Assembly: GCA_049999725.1 (NCBI GenBank)
Contig: JBNGIS010037902.1
Location: 1 to 38,961 of the forward strand
Reading direction: 5' to 3'
Length of the DNA stretch: 38,961 nt
Source: Haplomitrium mnioides
Lineage: Eukaryota > Marchantiophyta > Haplomitriopsida > Calobryales
Both the position numbers and the translations under genes were made by a program. The notes beneath the pieces were generated by a model. It saw only the letters and a program-made list of their open reading frames with translations. It did not search any database and was not told the origin of the DNA. Below are positions 1 through 9,026 of this stretch, one piece after another (within the stretch, counting starts at the first letter, position 1; each line of letters begins with the position of its first letter).

Positions 1-1145
1 GGGGGAGACCCAGGTGACCTCATCCTTGCCGGTGGACCAGAGCGGAGGGTTACTGATACATAGATTCGAAGGGATTCCGGCCATGTTATGACTTCGGGAG
101 AGGCTGCCAAGTGAGGAGCTTGGGGTTGTCTCTGCCGTTCCTTGTGCGTGAGCATCAGCCCAGAGTGTTCGAGGACACTCTGGTGTGTAATTCTTCAAGT
201 GGGCTGAGAGGGGGGGGCTATGTTAGTGCCCGCGCACTGCATAGTAAGACCCGTCGAGGCCTGGGGTGGAGTGGGCTACCGGCAGCTGGTAGAGCTGTCT
301 TCCAGAGGTGGAAGTAAAAGAAATCCTCTTCTGATCCTGAGGAAGTAAAATGAGGGCTTCTAGCGATGGAAGTAGAAAACTATCTGGAGTGGAGGGTGTG
401 TGGGTTGCTGGGCTGCAGTTGTAAGGCAGCGGGACTCATAAGGGAAGTATACATAGTCAGAATTCCAGAGGGCCTTCAAGGACTCTGTTTTCTCCTGTAC
501 ATTGTGTAAATGTGTTGTTTATCTATGTGTAGTTAGATTTCAGTTCTGCATGAGTGTCCCTTTGAATTCTTAGATTAGTGGATATCAGGTCAGCTGAGCA
601 AACCCTGGGAACACGCTTGAAAGGGGAGTCCAATCCCTTGACACAAGTCTGGTATCCTGGGGGTGAATGCTCTCTGTTCCTGATCCTAATTGCCTAGTTA
701 GGAGTTAGTTAGGAATTAGTGCAGCTTAGCAGCTTAGGATAGTTAGGATTAGTTGTATCAGACCTGTGACCACCCTGAGAGGGGGAGTCCAGAGCTGTTG
801 TTGTGTTCAGCTGTGCAGGTCACCAGCACCATTCTGCCCAAGCACAAATAAGGTGGCAGGGCCTAAGTCATTGGGTCCTAAGAATAAAGAGGAAGAATCA
901 CACACAAGAGCTGGGTGTAATGAATGTGGACCTGTATGATGGCTGTGAATGACTGACTTGAGTGTGTAGAGAAGAAGAGTGAGAGAAGCACAACAGGCCT
1001 GTAAGGAGAAGGAGAGTCCTTAGGGCCTGAAAGTGGTAACTGGCGAGGGGCCATCTCAGAAAAGAACCCCAAAGCCCGCAAACGTGTCCTCCCCTGCATC
1101 TAAAAAGGACCTCAAAAGGTTAAGGCAGGAAACAGGGGAGCGACA
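1..1145 (+). mobile_element. 3' part of a Ty3/gypsy LTR, related to the LTRs at 8942 and 17880
   Basis: Positions 214-325 match the reverse complement of about 18500-18615 closely, sharing the block around GTGCCCGCGCACT and the block around CAGAGGTGGAAGT. The last bases, ending GGGGAGCGACA at 1145, align with the minus-strand end of the large LTR (AAGGGCGTGACA at 8942). This is therefore the same or a sister LTR family in plus orientation, ending at 1145. No element-like internal start follows it, so it is probably a 3' LTR of an element lying left of the window, or a solo LTR. The middle (about 350-900) is strongly diverged and the match there is weak. Confidence 0.65.
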
Positions 1146-1551
1146 ATGCTTTTCTTACTCTTCAATAATCTAATCAATGAAATGAAAAGGATAATAATAG
1201 TCTTTTTAACAACATTCACTTTCATGTAGTCCACTTAGACTCAAACATTTCTATTTTTTGTTTCTACCACAACAAGAAGAGAAACCTATTATGAGTTTTT
1301 CGCCTTTTATATAAATTCTATTTCTTTCAATTTGTCGATCTTAACTTCAACCAACTCTACAATTGGAGGATTCACTCATCATTGCTTTTGTTGAATGGTT
1401 TTGGCTAAATTTATAAGGTGAATTCTATGCTTTTCAAGTATTACTATTATGATACCTTCATATCCAAAACAAAAACATAGATATACCTACAAAGCAGATC
1501 TTAATACTTTTCATTTTCTTCACTTGTTGGCTCCTCTCCATAATGTAGTAT
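1146..1551. other. AT-rich spacer, no gene seen
   Basis: This stretch separates the LTR remnant from the chromovirus. It has no open frame with recognisable similarity, no repeat and no structural RNA that I can see. Confidence 0.5.
1547..1551. repeat. Left target-site duplication of the chromovirus (AGTAT)
   Basis: The five bases directly before the LTR start TGTAATAG read AGTAT. The five directly after the right LTR (7186-7190) read AGCAT. One mismatch in five fits an aged 5-bp duplication made by a Ty3/gypsy integrase. Confidence 0.6.
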
Positions 1552-1996
1552 TGTAATAGTACAAGCACAAGGTTGTACCATTTATGAGAAAATAAAGAGG
1601 AGTAAAGGAAGTGGTAGGGGGCAACATTTTGGGTTGAGATAAGATTACTTGCCTTTGAAGTCACTTTTAGAATTTTAGGGTTGAAACTAGAAGTGACTTC
1701 TAAGCGGTCAATTGAGGGTTGAAATTAGACGTAACTTGTAAGTGAAGAAAGATGACACCCTCTTCTCTTGTATAAATAGAAGGCATTTATATCCCCACTC
1801 ATCATTCTGAAATTGCTCTCAATTTGGTTTGGATCTTTGGTTGCTTGATTTTGGTTGACACTCTTGGCTTTAGTTTTCTTGGGTTTGGCGAGCACTATTG
1901 GCTTTGGTTTTCTTATTTGCATTGAGTTGTATAACTCTATTAAAGTCATCTTCAAGTTGTTTCTTATTTGGAAGTCGGTCCTTGAGTTCTTTTACA
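1552..1996 (+). repeat. 5' LTR (copy A) of the chromovirus
   Basis: It begins TGTAATAGTACAAGCACAAGG and ends TTCTTTTACA, directly before the primer binding site. It aligns along its length with copy C at 6733 and, reversed, with copy B at 2041. It carries two copies of a repeat of about 38 bp built on GTTGAAATTAGAAGTGACTT, where copy C has three. A TATA box lies at 1771. Confidence 0.85.
1771..1778 (+). promoter_or_regulatory. LTR A TATA box (TATAAATA)
   Basis: TATAAATA sits at the same place in LTR C (6995-7002) and in altered form in LTR B, after a conserved GACACCCTCTTCTCTTG-like stretch. This is the expected position of a retroelement U3 promoter. Activity is inferred. Confidence 0.55.
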
Positions 1997-1997
1997 T

Positions 1998-2010
1998 TGG
2001 TATCAGAGCC
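1998..2010 (+). other. Primer binding site for initiator tRNA-Met
   Basis: TGGTATCAGAGCC begins two bases after the LTR end. It is the standard plant retrotransposon sequence complementary to the 3' end of initiator tRNA-Met, used to prime minus-strand DNA synthesis. It fixes the strand of the outer element as plus and LTR A as the 5' LTR. Confidence 0.85.
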
Positions 2011-2040
2011 ACATTTCTTTTTAGTGGAATGGAGAATCAA

Positions 2041-2423
2041 TGTGAAAGAACTCAAGACAGACTTCCAAATAAGTAACAATTTCAAGATAACTTTAATAGA
2101 GCTATATAGCTCAATACCAATAAGAAAACCAAAATCAAGAGTTTTTGCTAAAGCCAAACAACCAAAGAGCCAAACCAAATTGAGAAGAACTCTAGAATGA
2201 AAAGTGGAGCTAAGAAGCCCTTCTAATTATATAAGAGAAGAGGGTGTCATCCTTTTTTCTATACTTATAAGTTACTTATAATTTCAACTCTAAAAGTGAC
2301 TCTCTATTACAAGTGACTTTGAAGGCAATTAATCTTATCTAAACCCTAAAAATAACTCCCTACCACTTCCTTCACTCCTCTCTATTTTCTTATAAATAAC
2401 ATAGCTTTATGTTTGTACTATTT
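2041..2423 (-). repeat. Inverted LTR (copy B) inside the chromovirus
   Basis: Read on the minus strand it aligns with LTRs A and C: it ends CTCAAG...TTCACA at 2041 and begins near 2423 just before a damaged TGTTATAG-like start. It lacks most of the 38-bp repeat (one copy). It lies only about 45 bp from the end of LTR A, in the opposite orientation. An altered TATA motif is at 2226-2235. Confidence 0.75.
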
Positions 2424-2424
2424 G

Positions 2425-2660
2425 TACTAAATGTTCTCCACATTCTAATCGATGACGTCTTCGTCATTGCCGCAACTTTCAAATATTTGAATAGCCTTTT
2501 GAGCATTCTCAAGATTTGAAGAGGGTTGCCAAGTAGCATCATGAAGTGGATAGCCTTTCCACAAAACCTTGTTATGAACTTGTAGATCTCGCCTTTGCTA
2601 GATAACTCTTTTTGCCAAAATGTGGGCTACTTCAAATTCTTCATGATCATCAAGATTAAT
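2425..2660 (-). pseudogene. Chromodomain remnant, minus-strand copy
   Basis: Minus-strand translation with one frameshift gives FEVAHILAKRV, then LWKGYPLHDATWQPSSNL and a final helix ending AIQIFE. The order is that of a chromodomain: the beta strand with EV.HIL, the WKGYP motif, ATWQP, then the C-terminal helix. In chromoviruses this domain is the C-terminal end of integrase and is thought to guide integration by binding modified histone tails. An in-frame stop follows HILAKRVI, so the copy is dead. The same domain recurs on the plus strand at 6510-6720. Confidence 0.75.
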
Positions 2661-2703
2661 AGCGAGAGGAAGAAGTTGAACACGATTTGGAAAAGATGAT
2701 GGA

Positions 2704-3720
2704 CTATGAACACAAGAAGAATCTTTTAAGTTTAGAGACATGAAACACAAGAAGAATCTTTATATGAAGAGGAAGGTCAAGTTTACAAGCAACGGGAGAA
2801 ATAACATGAGTAATAGAGAAAAGACCAATCCAAACAAGAGATAGCTTACTGACTTGAGTATCTAAAGACAATGAGAGATTGTGAGTAGATAATATAACTT
2901 GGTCACATGAAATATAAGCGAAATCACGGCAATAGCTATCGACATATTGTTTTGCCAATTTTGAGCAAAAGCAAGATGGTTACAAGCATCTTGCAAGGGA
3001 GAAGATAAACAAGACAAAAAGGTAGAAATATTTGGAACATTGAAAGAAGAAGGAGAAAGCAAATCATCGAGAACAAGAGGATGTTGACCCAAATTAAGAA
3101 AGAAAGGAGAAAACCTAGTATTTGGGTTTTTAGAGTTGCTGTAAGCGAACTCCACCACCGGTAAGAAACTTTCCCAATTGGTATGATGAACATTGATGAA
3201 TTCACAAAGCAAATCCTTCATAGTATGATTAGCACGCTCCAATTGCCTATCTCTTTGAGGATAATAAGCAGTAGACATAAAAACTATGGTGCCTAAAAGT
3301 TTGAACAACTCTTGCCAAAGCGTTTCAAGGAAACGCGGATCCCTATTAGATATCAACACCTTGGGGATTCCATGATGGTGGAAGATAATATCAAAGTAAA
3401 TTTTGGCCAATTTTTGAAGCATCTATAATATTTACTGTCGGTGCTATATGAATCTTCTTGCTGGGCTTGTCCATAACACTACAATGGTAGTAAACCCACA
3501 AGGCGTAGTTGAGAGTGAAGTGACAAGATTCAAACTTACATATTCTAGATGAGCAATAGAAATTGGTAGTGGCTAAAGAAGTCTCGGTGTTTTTTGATTT
3601 GAAGCTTTGTTTCATTGACAAATTTCACACAAACAAGCAAAACCATGAACATCTTGAGCTAAATTAAGCCACCACCAAGTGCGCTGAAGCAACCCTGTAG
3701 CTTTGTCTACTCAAAGATAC
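2704..3720 (-). pseudogene. Integrase remnant, minus-strand copy
   Basis: In minus-strand order one sees the end of the HHCC zinc finger (FACLCEICQ near 3620), then the catalytic core: a stretch ending DKPSKKIHIAP, then SNRDPRFLETLWQELFKLLG and TAYYPQRDRQLERANHTMKD. The last two hold the second Asp and the Glu of the DDE triad. The C-terminal barrel region follows (WIGLFSITHVISPVACKLDL, ending HVSKLK). The catalytic core is one open stretch of about 186 codons, but the full protein needs several frame changes. It is homologous to 5440-6535 on the other strand and more intact there than elsewhere in this element. Confidence 0.8.
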
Positions 3721-4118
3721 CTTGAGATGGGAATGTTATGTACTTCTTGTAAATAAGCTATTCAAAGAGTATCATCATGTGGAACATATATTTGGTGTCC
3801 TTGATATAGAATACCACCTTGAATGGAAAAAAATGATACTCACTATCATTGACGGTCAATTGTGCCAAAAAAAACTAGAAAAACCATCTTCTTGTAGTTT
3901 GTAGCAATAACTTCAACTAGTTGCCTCATCTAAATGTAATATACTAATGTTAGCCACCTTTATCGTATTTAATCGATGATTTGGCCTTCTTGATATTGCA
4001 ACAGAAATGGCATGGAATCTTTGAAGCTTGTACTCTAGCTTGATATTAAAGAGGTGCAATTGATCCTCCCATTGGTGATGTTGACTTGTCATATTTTTCA
4101 AATAGAATGCTTAAATTA
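3721..4118 (-). pseudogene. RNase H end and pol linker remnant, minus strand
   Basis: The minus strand reads WEDQLHLFNIKLEYKLQRFH near 4060, matching LEDQLQLFDIKLEYKLGRLH on the plus strand near 5140. VANISILHLDEATS at about 3915-3960 matches ISILHLNEATS at about 5250. This is the tail of the RNase H domain and the linker before integrase. Upstream on the minus strand the rest of RNase H and the RT thumb are missing, so this arm has its own internal deletion next to 4118-4150. Confidence 0.65.
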
Positions 4119-4130
4119 CAAGCCATTTTT

Positions 4131-4148
4131 TGATTATTCAACCCACAA
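4131..4148. repeat. 18-bp direct repeat, copy 1
   Basis: TGATTATTCAACCCACAA occurs here and again at 4464-4481. The second site is the natural RT context (minus-strand CGLNNQ). The first sits at the point where RT sequence jumps to the RNase H tail, so it marks a rearrangement junction. Confidence 0.8.
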
Positions 4149-4159
4149 TCAATTTCAAC

Positions 4160-4495
4160 TTCACTTTCAGTAAAGATAAGGATATATTAAAAAAACATCA
4201 ACACTTATTTATCCAATAACTTGTCAAGAACTTGGTGCATTTGATCCATGAATATAGTCGGAGTATTAGTGAGACCAAATATAAGAACCTTCTACTCAAA
4301 ATGTTCTTAACTTATGCAAAGCATTGTCTTCGATACATCACTTAGCTTGATAGAAATTTGTCAGTAGCTACTTCCAAGATCCAACTTAGAAAGTATTTGC
4401 GAACCAGTCAATTGGTCCAACAAATCATCAATATGTTGTAAAAAATATGCATTCTTTATAGTTTGATTATTCAACCCACAACAATCTTTACAAAG
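4160..4495 (-). pseudogene. Reverse transcriptase palm fragment, minus strand, catalytic motif lost
   Basis: The minus strand from about 4485 reads CGLNNQTIKNAYFLQHIDDL, then LLDQLTGSQILSKLDL and FGLTNTPTIFMDQMHQVLDK. These are the RT fingers/palm motifs of Ty3/gypsy elements. The YxDD site aligns with 4184-4195, which now encodes F-F-stop-Y between VLM and ILIFTESEVE, so the polymerase active site is destroyed. The fragment stops near 4150 at a repeated 18-mer. Confidence 0.75.
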
Positions 4496-4499
4496 ATTT

Positions 4500-5220
4500 G
4501 CACAATTGGAAGTTTTATTGCAAGAGATCCAAGTGCAAATTTTAGAAGCAAGAGATATTTACCTAGAGCACAAGGTGTTTGCAGATGGTATCAAGATGGA
4601 AGAAGAGAAAACTAAAGCTATCATACAAAGGCCAACACCAAAGGAAGCAAAGGAAATTAGAGCCTTCGGTGGATTGACAAGCTTCCATTGACAATTTATC
4701 CATTATTGTGCACACATTGCTACACCTTTTGTAGATTTGCTAAACAAAGAGGTCAAGTTTCAATGGACCGCTAAAGAGCAAACGACATTTCAACAACTCA
4801 GGGATGCAATCTTTTCTTGTCATATTTCATATCCATAAAATCCAAATACACGTTGTATAGTTGATTTTGATACCTCTAATTTTACTATTGGAGTAGTTTT
4901 GCAACATGAGTTTGAGTATGGACTTCATCTAATTGCCTTCATGTCACGTCGATTAAATGCGACAAAGAGAAACTATTTTACAAGAGATCAAAAGCAATTA
5001 GCAATGGTTTATGTTACCAAAGTGTAGAGATACTATCTTTTAAGAAGACTTGTGCTTATGTGCACAGATCACAAGCCATTGTTCCAAGCAATAAATTCAG
5101 AAAATATGATAAGTGGTTATCACTAATTGGAAGATCAATTGCAACTCTTTGATATCAAGCTAGAGTACAAGCTTGGAAGGCTTCATACCATTCATAATGC
5201 ACTATTACAAAGGCTATTTC
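4500..5220 (+). pseudogene. RT thumb and RNase H remnant, plus strand
   Basis: The frame opens after the RT active site: ADGIKMEEEKTKAI followed by PTPKEAKEIRAFGGLTSFH (the linker/thumb helix typical of Ty3/gypsy RT), then VKFQWTAKEQTTFQQLRDA. RNase H follows: VDFDTSNFTIGVVLQ with the first catalytic Asp, SRRLNATKRNYFTRDQKQLA, and CTDHKPL. Stops interrupt it at about 4690, 4838 and 5025. This part of pol is present once only; the minus-strand arm lacks it. Confidence 0.75.
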
Positions 5221-5225
5221 ATTGA

Positions 5226-6535
5226 GTGAATATAATGGAGGTGAGAAAAATTAGCATCTTACATTTGAATGAGGCAACTAGTAGGAGTTATCTTCAAAAA
5301 CTACAAGAAGATGCTTTTTTAGTCTTGTTCTGGCATGATTGGCCGTCAAAGATAGCAAGTATCATTCTTTTTCTCCATTCAAGATGGTATTCTCTATCAA
5401 AGCCATAAAAAATATATGTTTCAAAAGATGATACACTTCAAATGGCTCGTTTACAAGCACATAACATTCTCATTCCTAGGCATATTGGAGTAGAAAAAAC
5501 TATAGAGTTACTTTAACACACTTGGTGGCGGCCTAACTTGGCTCGAGATGTTTGTTGTTTTGTTTGTTTGTGTGAAAGTTGACTACAAAACAAAGCTTTG
5601 AACCAAAAACCAGCGAGACTTCTACAACCATATAGGTTTGGATCTTGTTACTTTACTTCCAACTACGCTTCATGGGTTTATTGTTATTGTGGTGTTGTGG
5701 ACAATCTCAGCAAGCAGATTCATTTAGCACTGACAATGGATATAGTATATGCTCCACAATTGGCAGAAAGCTTACTTTGATATTGTTTTCCATCATCATA
5801 GAATGCTGAAGGTGTTAATATCTAATAGGGATCCACGTTTCACTAGAAAATTTAAACGAGAGTTGTTCAAACTTCTATGAACCAAACTTTCTATGCCTAT
5901 TGCTTATTATCCACAAATAGATAGGCAAATGGAGCATGCTAGTCGCATTGTCAAGGATATGCTTCATGCATTCATCAATTTTCATCACACCAATTGGGAT
6001 ACTTTCTTACCAACTACGGAGTTCACATACAACAACTCCAAACAAGCAAGTACGAGGTTTTCTCCTTCTTTTCTTAATTCAGGTCAATATCCTCTTTTTT
6101 TTATGGTTTCTTTCTCTAGCTTCTTCTTATGTTCCAAGTATTTCTACCTTTTTGTCTTATTTATCCTCTTTTCTGCAGGATGCTCCCAACCGATTATCTT
6201 ACAATTACTCAAAATTGGCAAAACAATATGCCAATAGTCATCATCATGATGCCTCTTATGTTTTGGGTGACCAAGTTATGCTATATTTTAACAATCTCCC
6301 ATTGTCTTTAGATACTCAAATCCGTAAGTTATCTTCTTATTGGATTGGTCCTTCCTCTATTTCTCATGTTATTTCTCACGTTGTCTATAAAATTGATCTT
6401 CCTCTTCATATGAAGATTCATCCTATGTTATGTGTCTCTAAACTTAAACCTTTTGTTCCTAGTCCATTTTCTTTTCCAAATTGTGTTCAACTTCTTCCTC
6501 CGGCTATGGTTCTTGATGATCATAAAGAATTTTAA
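5226..6535 (+). pseudogene. Integrase remnant, plus-strand copy
   Basis: After the linker (ISILHLNEATS) comes the zinc finger (H at LQAHN and RHIG, then CCFVCLCE near 5570), then the core in several frames: VDNLSKQIHLA near 5700, DPRF-like sequence near 5832, and AYYPQIDRQMEHASRIVKDM near 5900-5960. The longest open piece (5936-6535) covers the core end and the C-terminal barrel (YWIGPSSISHVISHVVYKID, then HPMLCVSKLKPF). At least five frameshifts or stops are needed to read it through. It aligns with 2704-3720 on the other strand. Confidence 0.8.
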
Positions 6536-6720
6536 GTGGGCAACATTTTGACAAAAAGAGTTATCAAGCAAAGGTGAGATCGACAAGTTCAATTCAATGT
6601 TTTGTAAAGACCATCCACTTCATGATGTTATTTTGAAACCCTCTTCAAATCTTAAGAATATTCAAGAGTCTATTCATATATTTGAAAGTTGCGACAATGA
6701 CAATGACCTCATTGATTAAA
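6510..6720 (+). pseudogene. Chromodomain remnant, plus-strand copy
   Basis: Beginning at DDHKEF, an in-frame stop is followed by VGNILTKRVI. After a shift the sequence continues KDHPLHDVILKPSSNLKN and IHIFESCDNDNDLID before a stop near 6718. It matches the minus-strand chromodomain at 2425-2660 base for base over long runs. The aromatic WKGYP motif has decayed to KDHP here. It ends about 15 bp before LTR C. Confidence 0.65.
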
Positions 6721-6732
6721 AGATGAGGATTA

Positions 6733-7185
6733 TGTTATAGTACAAACACAAGGTTTTGTTATTTATAAGAAAATAAAGAGGAGTGAAGGAAGTGGTAAAA
6801 GAGTCACTTATAGGGTTGAGATAAAATTACTTGCTTTCAAAGTCACTTTTAGAGTTTTAAGGCTGATATTAGAAGTGACTTCTAAGTGATAAACTTAGAG
6901 TTGAAATTAGAAATGACTTTTAAGTGATCAATTTAGGGTTGAAATTAGAAGTGACTTCTAAGTGGAGAAAGAGGTATGACACCCTCTTTTCTTGTATAAA
7001 TAGAAGGGCTTCAAGCCCCACTCCTCATTGTAGAGCTCCTTTCAATTCGATTTGGCTCTTTGGTTACTTGGCTTTTGCCAACATTATTGGCTTTGGTTTG
7101 CTCATTGGTCTTGAGCTCTATAACTTTATTAGAGTTTTCTTGAAGTTGTTACTTATTTAGAAGTCGATCATTGAGTTCTTTTACA
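6733..7185 (+). repeat. 3' LTR (copy C) of the chromovirus
   Basis: It starts TGTTATAGTACAAACACAAGG after a purine-rich AAAAGATGAGGATTA (a probable polypurine tract) and ends TTCTTTTACA. It is slightly longer than copy A because it holds three copies of the 38-bp repeat. The right flank AGCAT completes the target duplication. TATAAATA is at 6995-7002. Confidence 0.85.
6995..7002 (+). promoter_or_regulatory. LTR C TATA box
   Basis: TATAAATA is in the same context as in LTR A (CTTGTATAAATAGAAGG). In a 3' LTR it could start transcription outward into 7186 and beyond, although nothing recognisable lies there. Confidence 0.5.
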
Positions 7186-7755
7186 AGCATTATAATTTAT
7201 CATTTTTGTTCTTTTGTTTTCAATGTATGTTTTTTGTACTCAAACCTCTCACTTAATCACTTTTAACAATACCTTAATAGTAGACACTCTTAGTAATTTT
7301 CATATTTGATTTGACAATTGCTTCATATTTGTGTCCACTTCAAAAATATCACTCTCATATTTATCATTTTTGGATAGATACTCTCTGGTCTCTTTTGTTA
7401 CACTATTTGTTTCTTTTTCCCTACCATCCACTCGTACTCTCACTATATGAAAATTTGGTTCAATTAACTAGACTCTTTTAGAGCTTGAAAAGAGAAAAGT
7501 AGTAATATATATTTTTGTGATTAGCATTTTTTCACATACTTCAAAAGACTGCACTCGTAACTTGTTAGCTATATCCATTGTATATCCCAAAAGTCTTGTG
7601 ATTTTTGGAAGTTTTTATCTCTTATATATGACGTCAATTTTTTGGAGCCCTTGTACATGCCTTTAAGATATCCATAGCACTTTTGTAGCGATTGTTGGTC
7701 GTACTTTTTTTTTTTTTCTTAGACTTCCTTTGGTGCTCAATCTCCCATATATCTC
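7186..7755. other. AT-rich spacer, no gene recognised
   Basis: It starts with the right target duplication (AGCAT). The minus strand may continue the decayed retroelement at 7756-8515, because a few broken frames read on, but I could not match them to protease or RT motifs. A run of about 13 T lies at about 7708-7720. Confidence 0.35.
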
Positions 7756-7990
7756 CTATTGTAACATTGGATTTATTGTTACTAGTTGTCCAACTTTGAT
7801 ATTGTCTTGTAAATTTCCAAAATCTTCAACAATGTCATGCTTCTTTTGATTATTTAAAATAGTAAAATCTTTTATCCAAAATTGACTTCTTGGTTTACAT
7901 AGCTTGTTGCTCATATCTACGTCTTGGTATCCATTCAAATCCTATATCCTCTTTGGTTATTCTTGCATTTATCCTCTCATAAAGCAACCA
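7756..7990 (-). pseudogene. Possible gypsy gag-pol linker remnant
   Basis: The minus strand reads DIVEDFGNLQDNIKVGQLVT, close in pattern to the short VGQL-containing segment just before the protease in Ty3/gypsy polyproteins. The large element in this window has the comparable CPITTTVGQLI at about 15820-15860. Only this short motif supports the call. Together with the zinc-knuckle-like piece at 8230-8515 on the same strand and in the right order, it suggests a third, very old gypsy element. Confidence 0.3.
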
Positions 7991-8009
7991 ATCCACTCCT
8001 TGATCCATT

Positions 8010-8012
<3 letters not shown>

Positions 8013-8055
<43 letters not shown>

Positions 8056-8155
8056 NNNNNNNNNNNNNNNNNNNNNNNNNNNNNNNNNNNNNNNNNNNNN
8101 NNNNNNNNNNNNNNNNNNNNNNNNNNNNNNNNNNNNNNNNNNNNNNNNNNNNNNN

Positions 8156-8184
<29 letters not shown>
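8013..8184. repeat. (CT)n microsatellite, interrupted by a gap
   Basis: Pure CT repeats run from 8013 to 8055 and from 8156 to 8184 on either side of 100 N. The true length is unknown. On the minus strand it would be (GA)n. Confidence 0.95.
8056..8155. other. Assembly gap of 100 N
   Basis: Exactly 100 N inside the CT microsatellite, probably a gap of unknown size placed by the assembler. Confidence 0.95.
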
Positions 8185-8187
<3 letters not shown>

Positions 8188-8229
8188 GAGGGGAACCTTT
8201 TTAATGTCAATTGAGGCAATAACCCTTTC

Positions 8230-8515
8230 TTAAACTTCATTCACACCTCCATGCCACTCTTTTCATTAGCACGAATCCATTAACTTTGGCAATTTTTATG
8301 AAGTATGCTCCTCTACATCGAAAACATGTGATATTCTTGAATTTTTCTTGCCATTATGGCTTCTTCCACTAGACCTACGCTAATTTTTAGATCTTCTCAA
8401 CATATACAAATTTAAACTCAAACTTCTCTAACATTTCAAACAATGTTAATACCTCATTCATTGCTAGATTTGAAGCTGCTAGCAAAAGATCTTTTACTAC
8501 TTCTATCGGTGGTGA
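8230..8515 (-). pseudogene. Possible gag fragment with a decayed zinc knuckle
   Basis: The minus strand gives SNLAMNEVLTLFEMLEKFEF (positions near 8400-8470) and then NITCFRCRGAYFIKIAK near 8290-8330. The latter resembles a CCHC knuckle with C-F-R-C, then an altered GGHHF-type core and a missing last Cys. A helix rich in Leu and Glu before a CCHC box is normal for gypsy gag. Several stops lie between. The call is tentative and rests mostly on order and strand. Confidence 0.3.
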
Positions 8516-8936
8516 AATTACTAGTAAACAACCATTTCTTTTAATTAAGAACTACTAGTGAGTTTTGTATTATTTTACGTTGAACAATGTTTTTCTCACA
8601 TTTATGCTTCAAATAATACCTTTTTTGATAGTTGTTAAATTGTTTATCAAATAAAAAATTCTTTTATCTCAAATTTGTGTTATTGAAATACTTATTGTAT
8701 TTTGGACAAAACTTTATGTTCAATATTTGGCAAAAAAGTAAATATAAGAATGGTATATTATAGCAAGATAGAAAAACTAGAGAGAATATTAAAAAAACAT
8801 GATAAATTTAAATCGCCATGTTATGATGTTTTCTTATAATTTGCAAGATACATAATCCTAAAATATTAATCAGAAAACAATTCAAAAAAACACAAATTTG
8901 CAACAAACAATCACATATAAATCTTTAATATGTGAA
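8516..8936. other. AT-rich spacer
   Basis: Very AT-rich with no open frame or repeat that I recognise. It ends at GATAT (8937-8941), the base quintet next to the large gypsy LTR and a candidate target duplication whose partner would lie in the 20347-20746 gap. Confidence 0.4.
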
Positions 8937-9019
8937 GATATTGTCACGCCCTTGTCTCTTACCTTAGCTCAAATAGAGCTTATTCCAATGGGAGAGGCAT
9001 GACACGGTTTTACATGGCC

Positions 9020-9026
9020 TTTTATA
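9020..9026 (-). promoter_or_regulatory. TATA box in the 3' LTR (minus-strand TATAAAA)
   Basis: The minus strand reads CTTATAAAAGGCC here and at the matching place in the other LTR (17958-17964). It lies only about 80 bp from the LTR end, so almost the whole LTR would be U3. Confidence 0.5.

Larger units (their letters stand above)
1552..7185 (+). mobile_element. Rearranged Ty3/gypsy chromovirus with an internal head-to-head inverted copy
   Basis: Outer LTRs at 1552-1996 and 6733-7185 point the same way and are bounded by AGTAT and AGCAT, so they behave as one insertion. The interior is not a normal gag-pol. Just after the primer binding site comes a minus-strand LTR (2041-2423), followed by minus-strand chromodomain, integrase, RNase H end and RT. 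Near 4497 the direction flips to plus-strand RT thumb, RNase H, integrase and chromodomain. No gag or protease is visible. The simplest reading is that a second family member inserted in reverse in the leader of the first, and that a later deletion removed both gag regions. Formation during reverse transcription is an alternative. All frames are broken. Confidence 0.75.

Noticed and set aside
7924-8240. Frames through the CT repeat (Leu-Ser and Arg-Glu repeats)
   Set aside because: They are translations of a dinucleotide repeat and of N.
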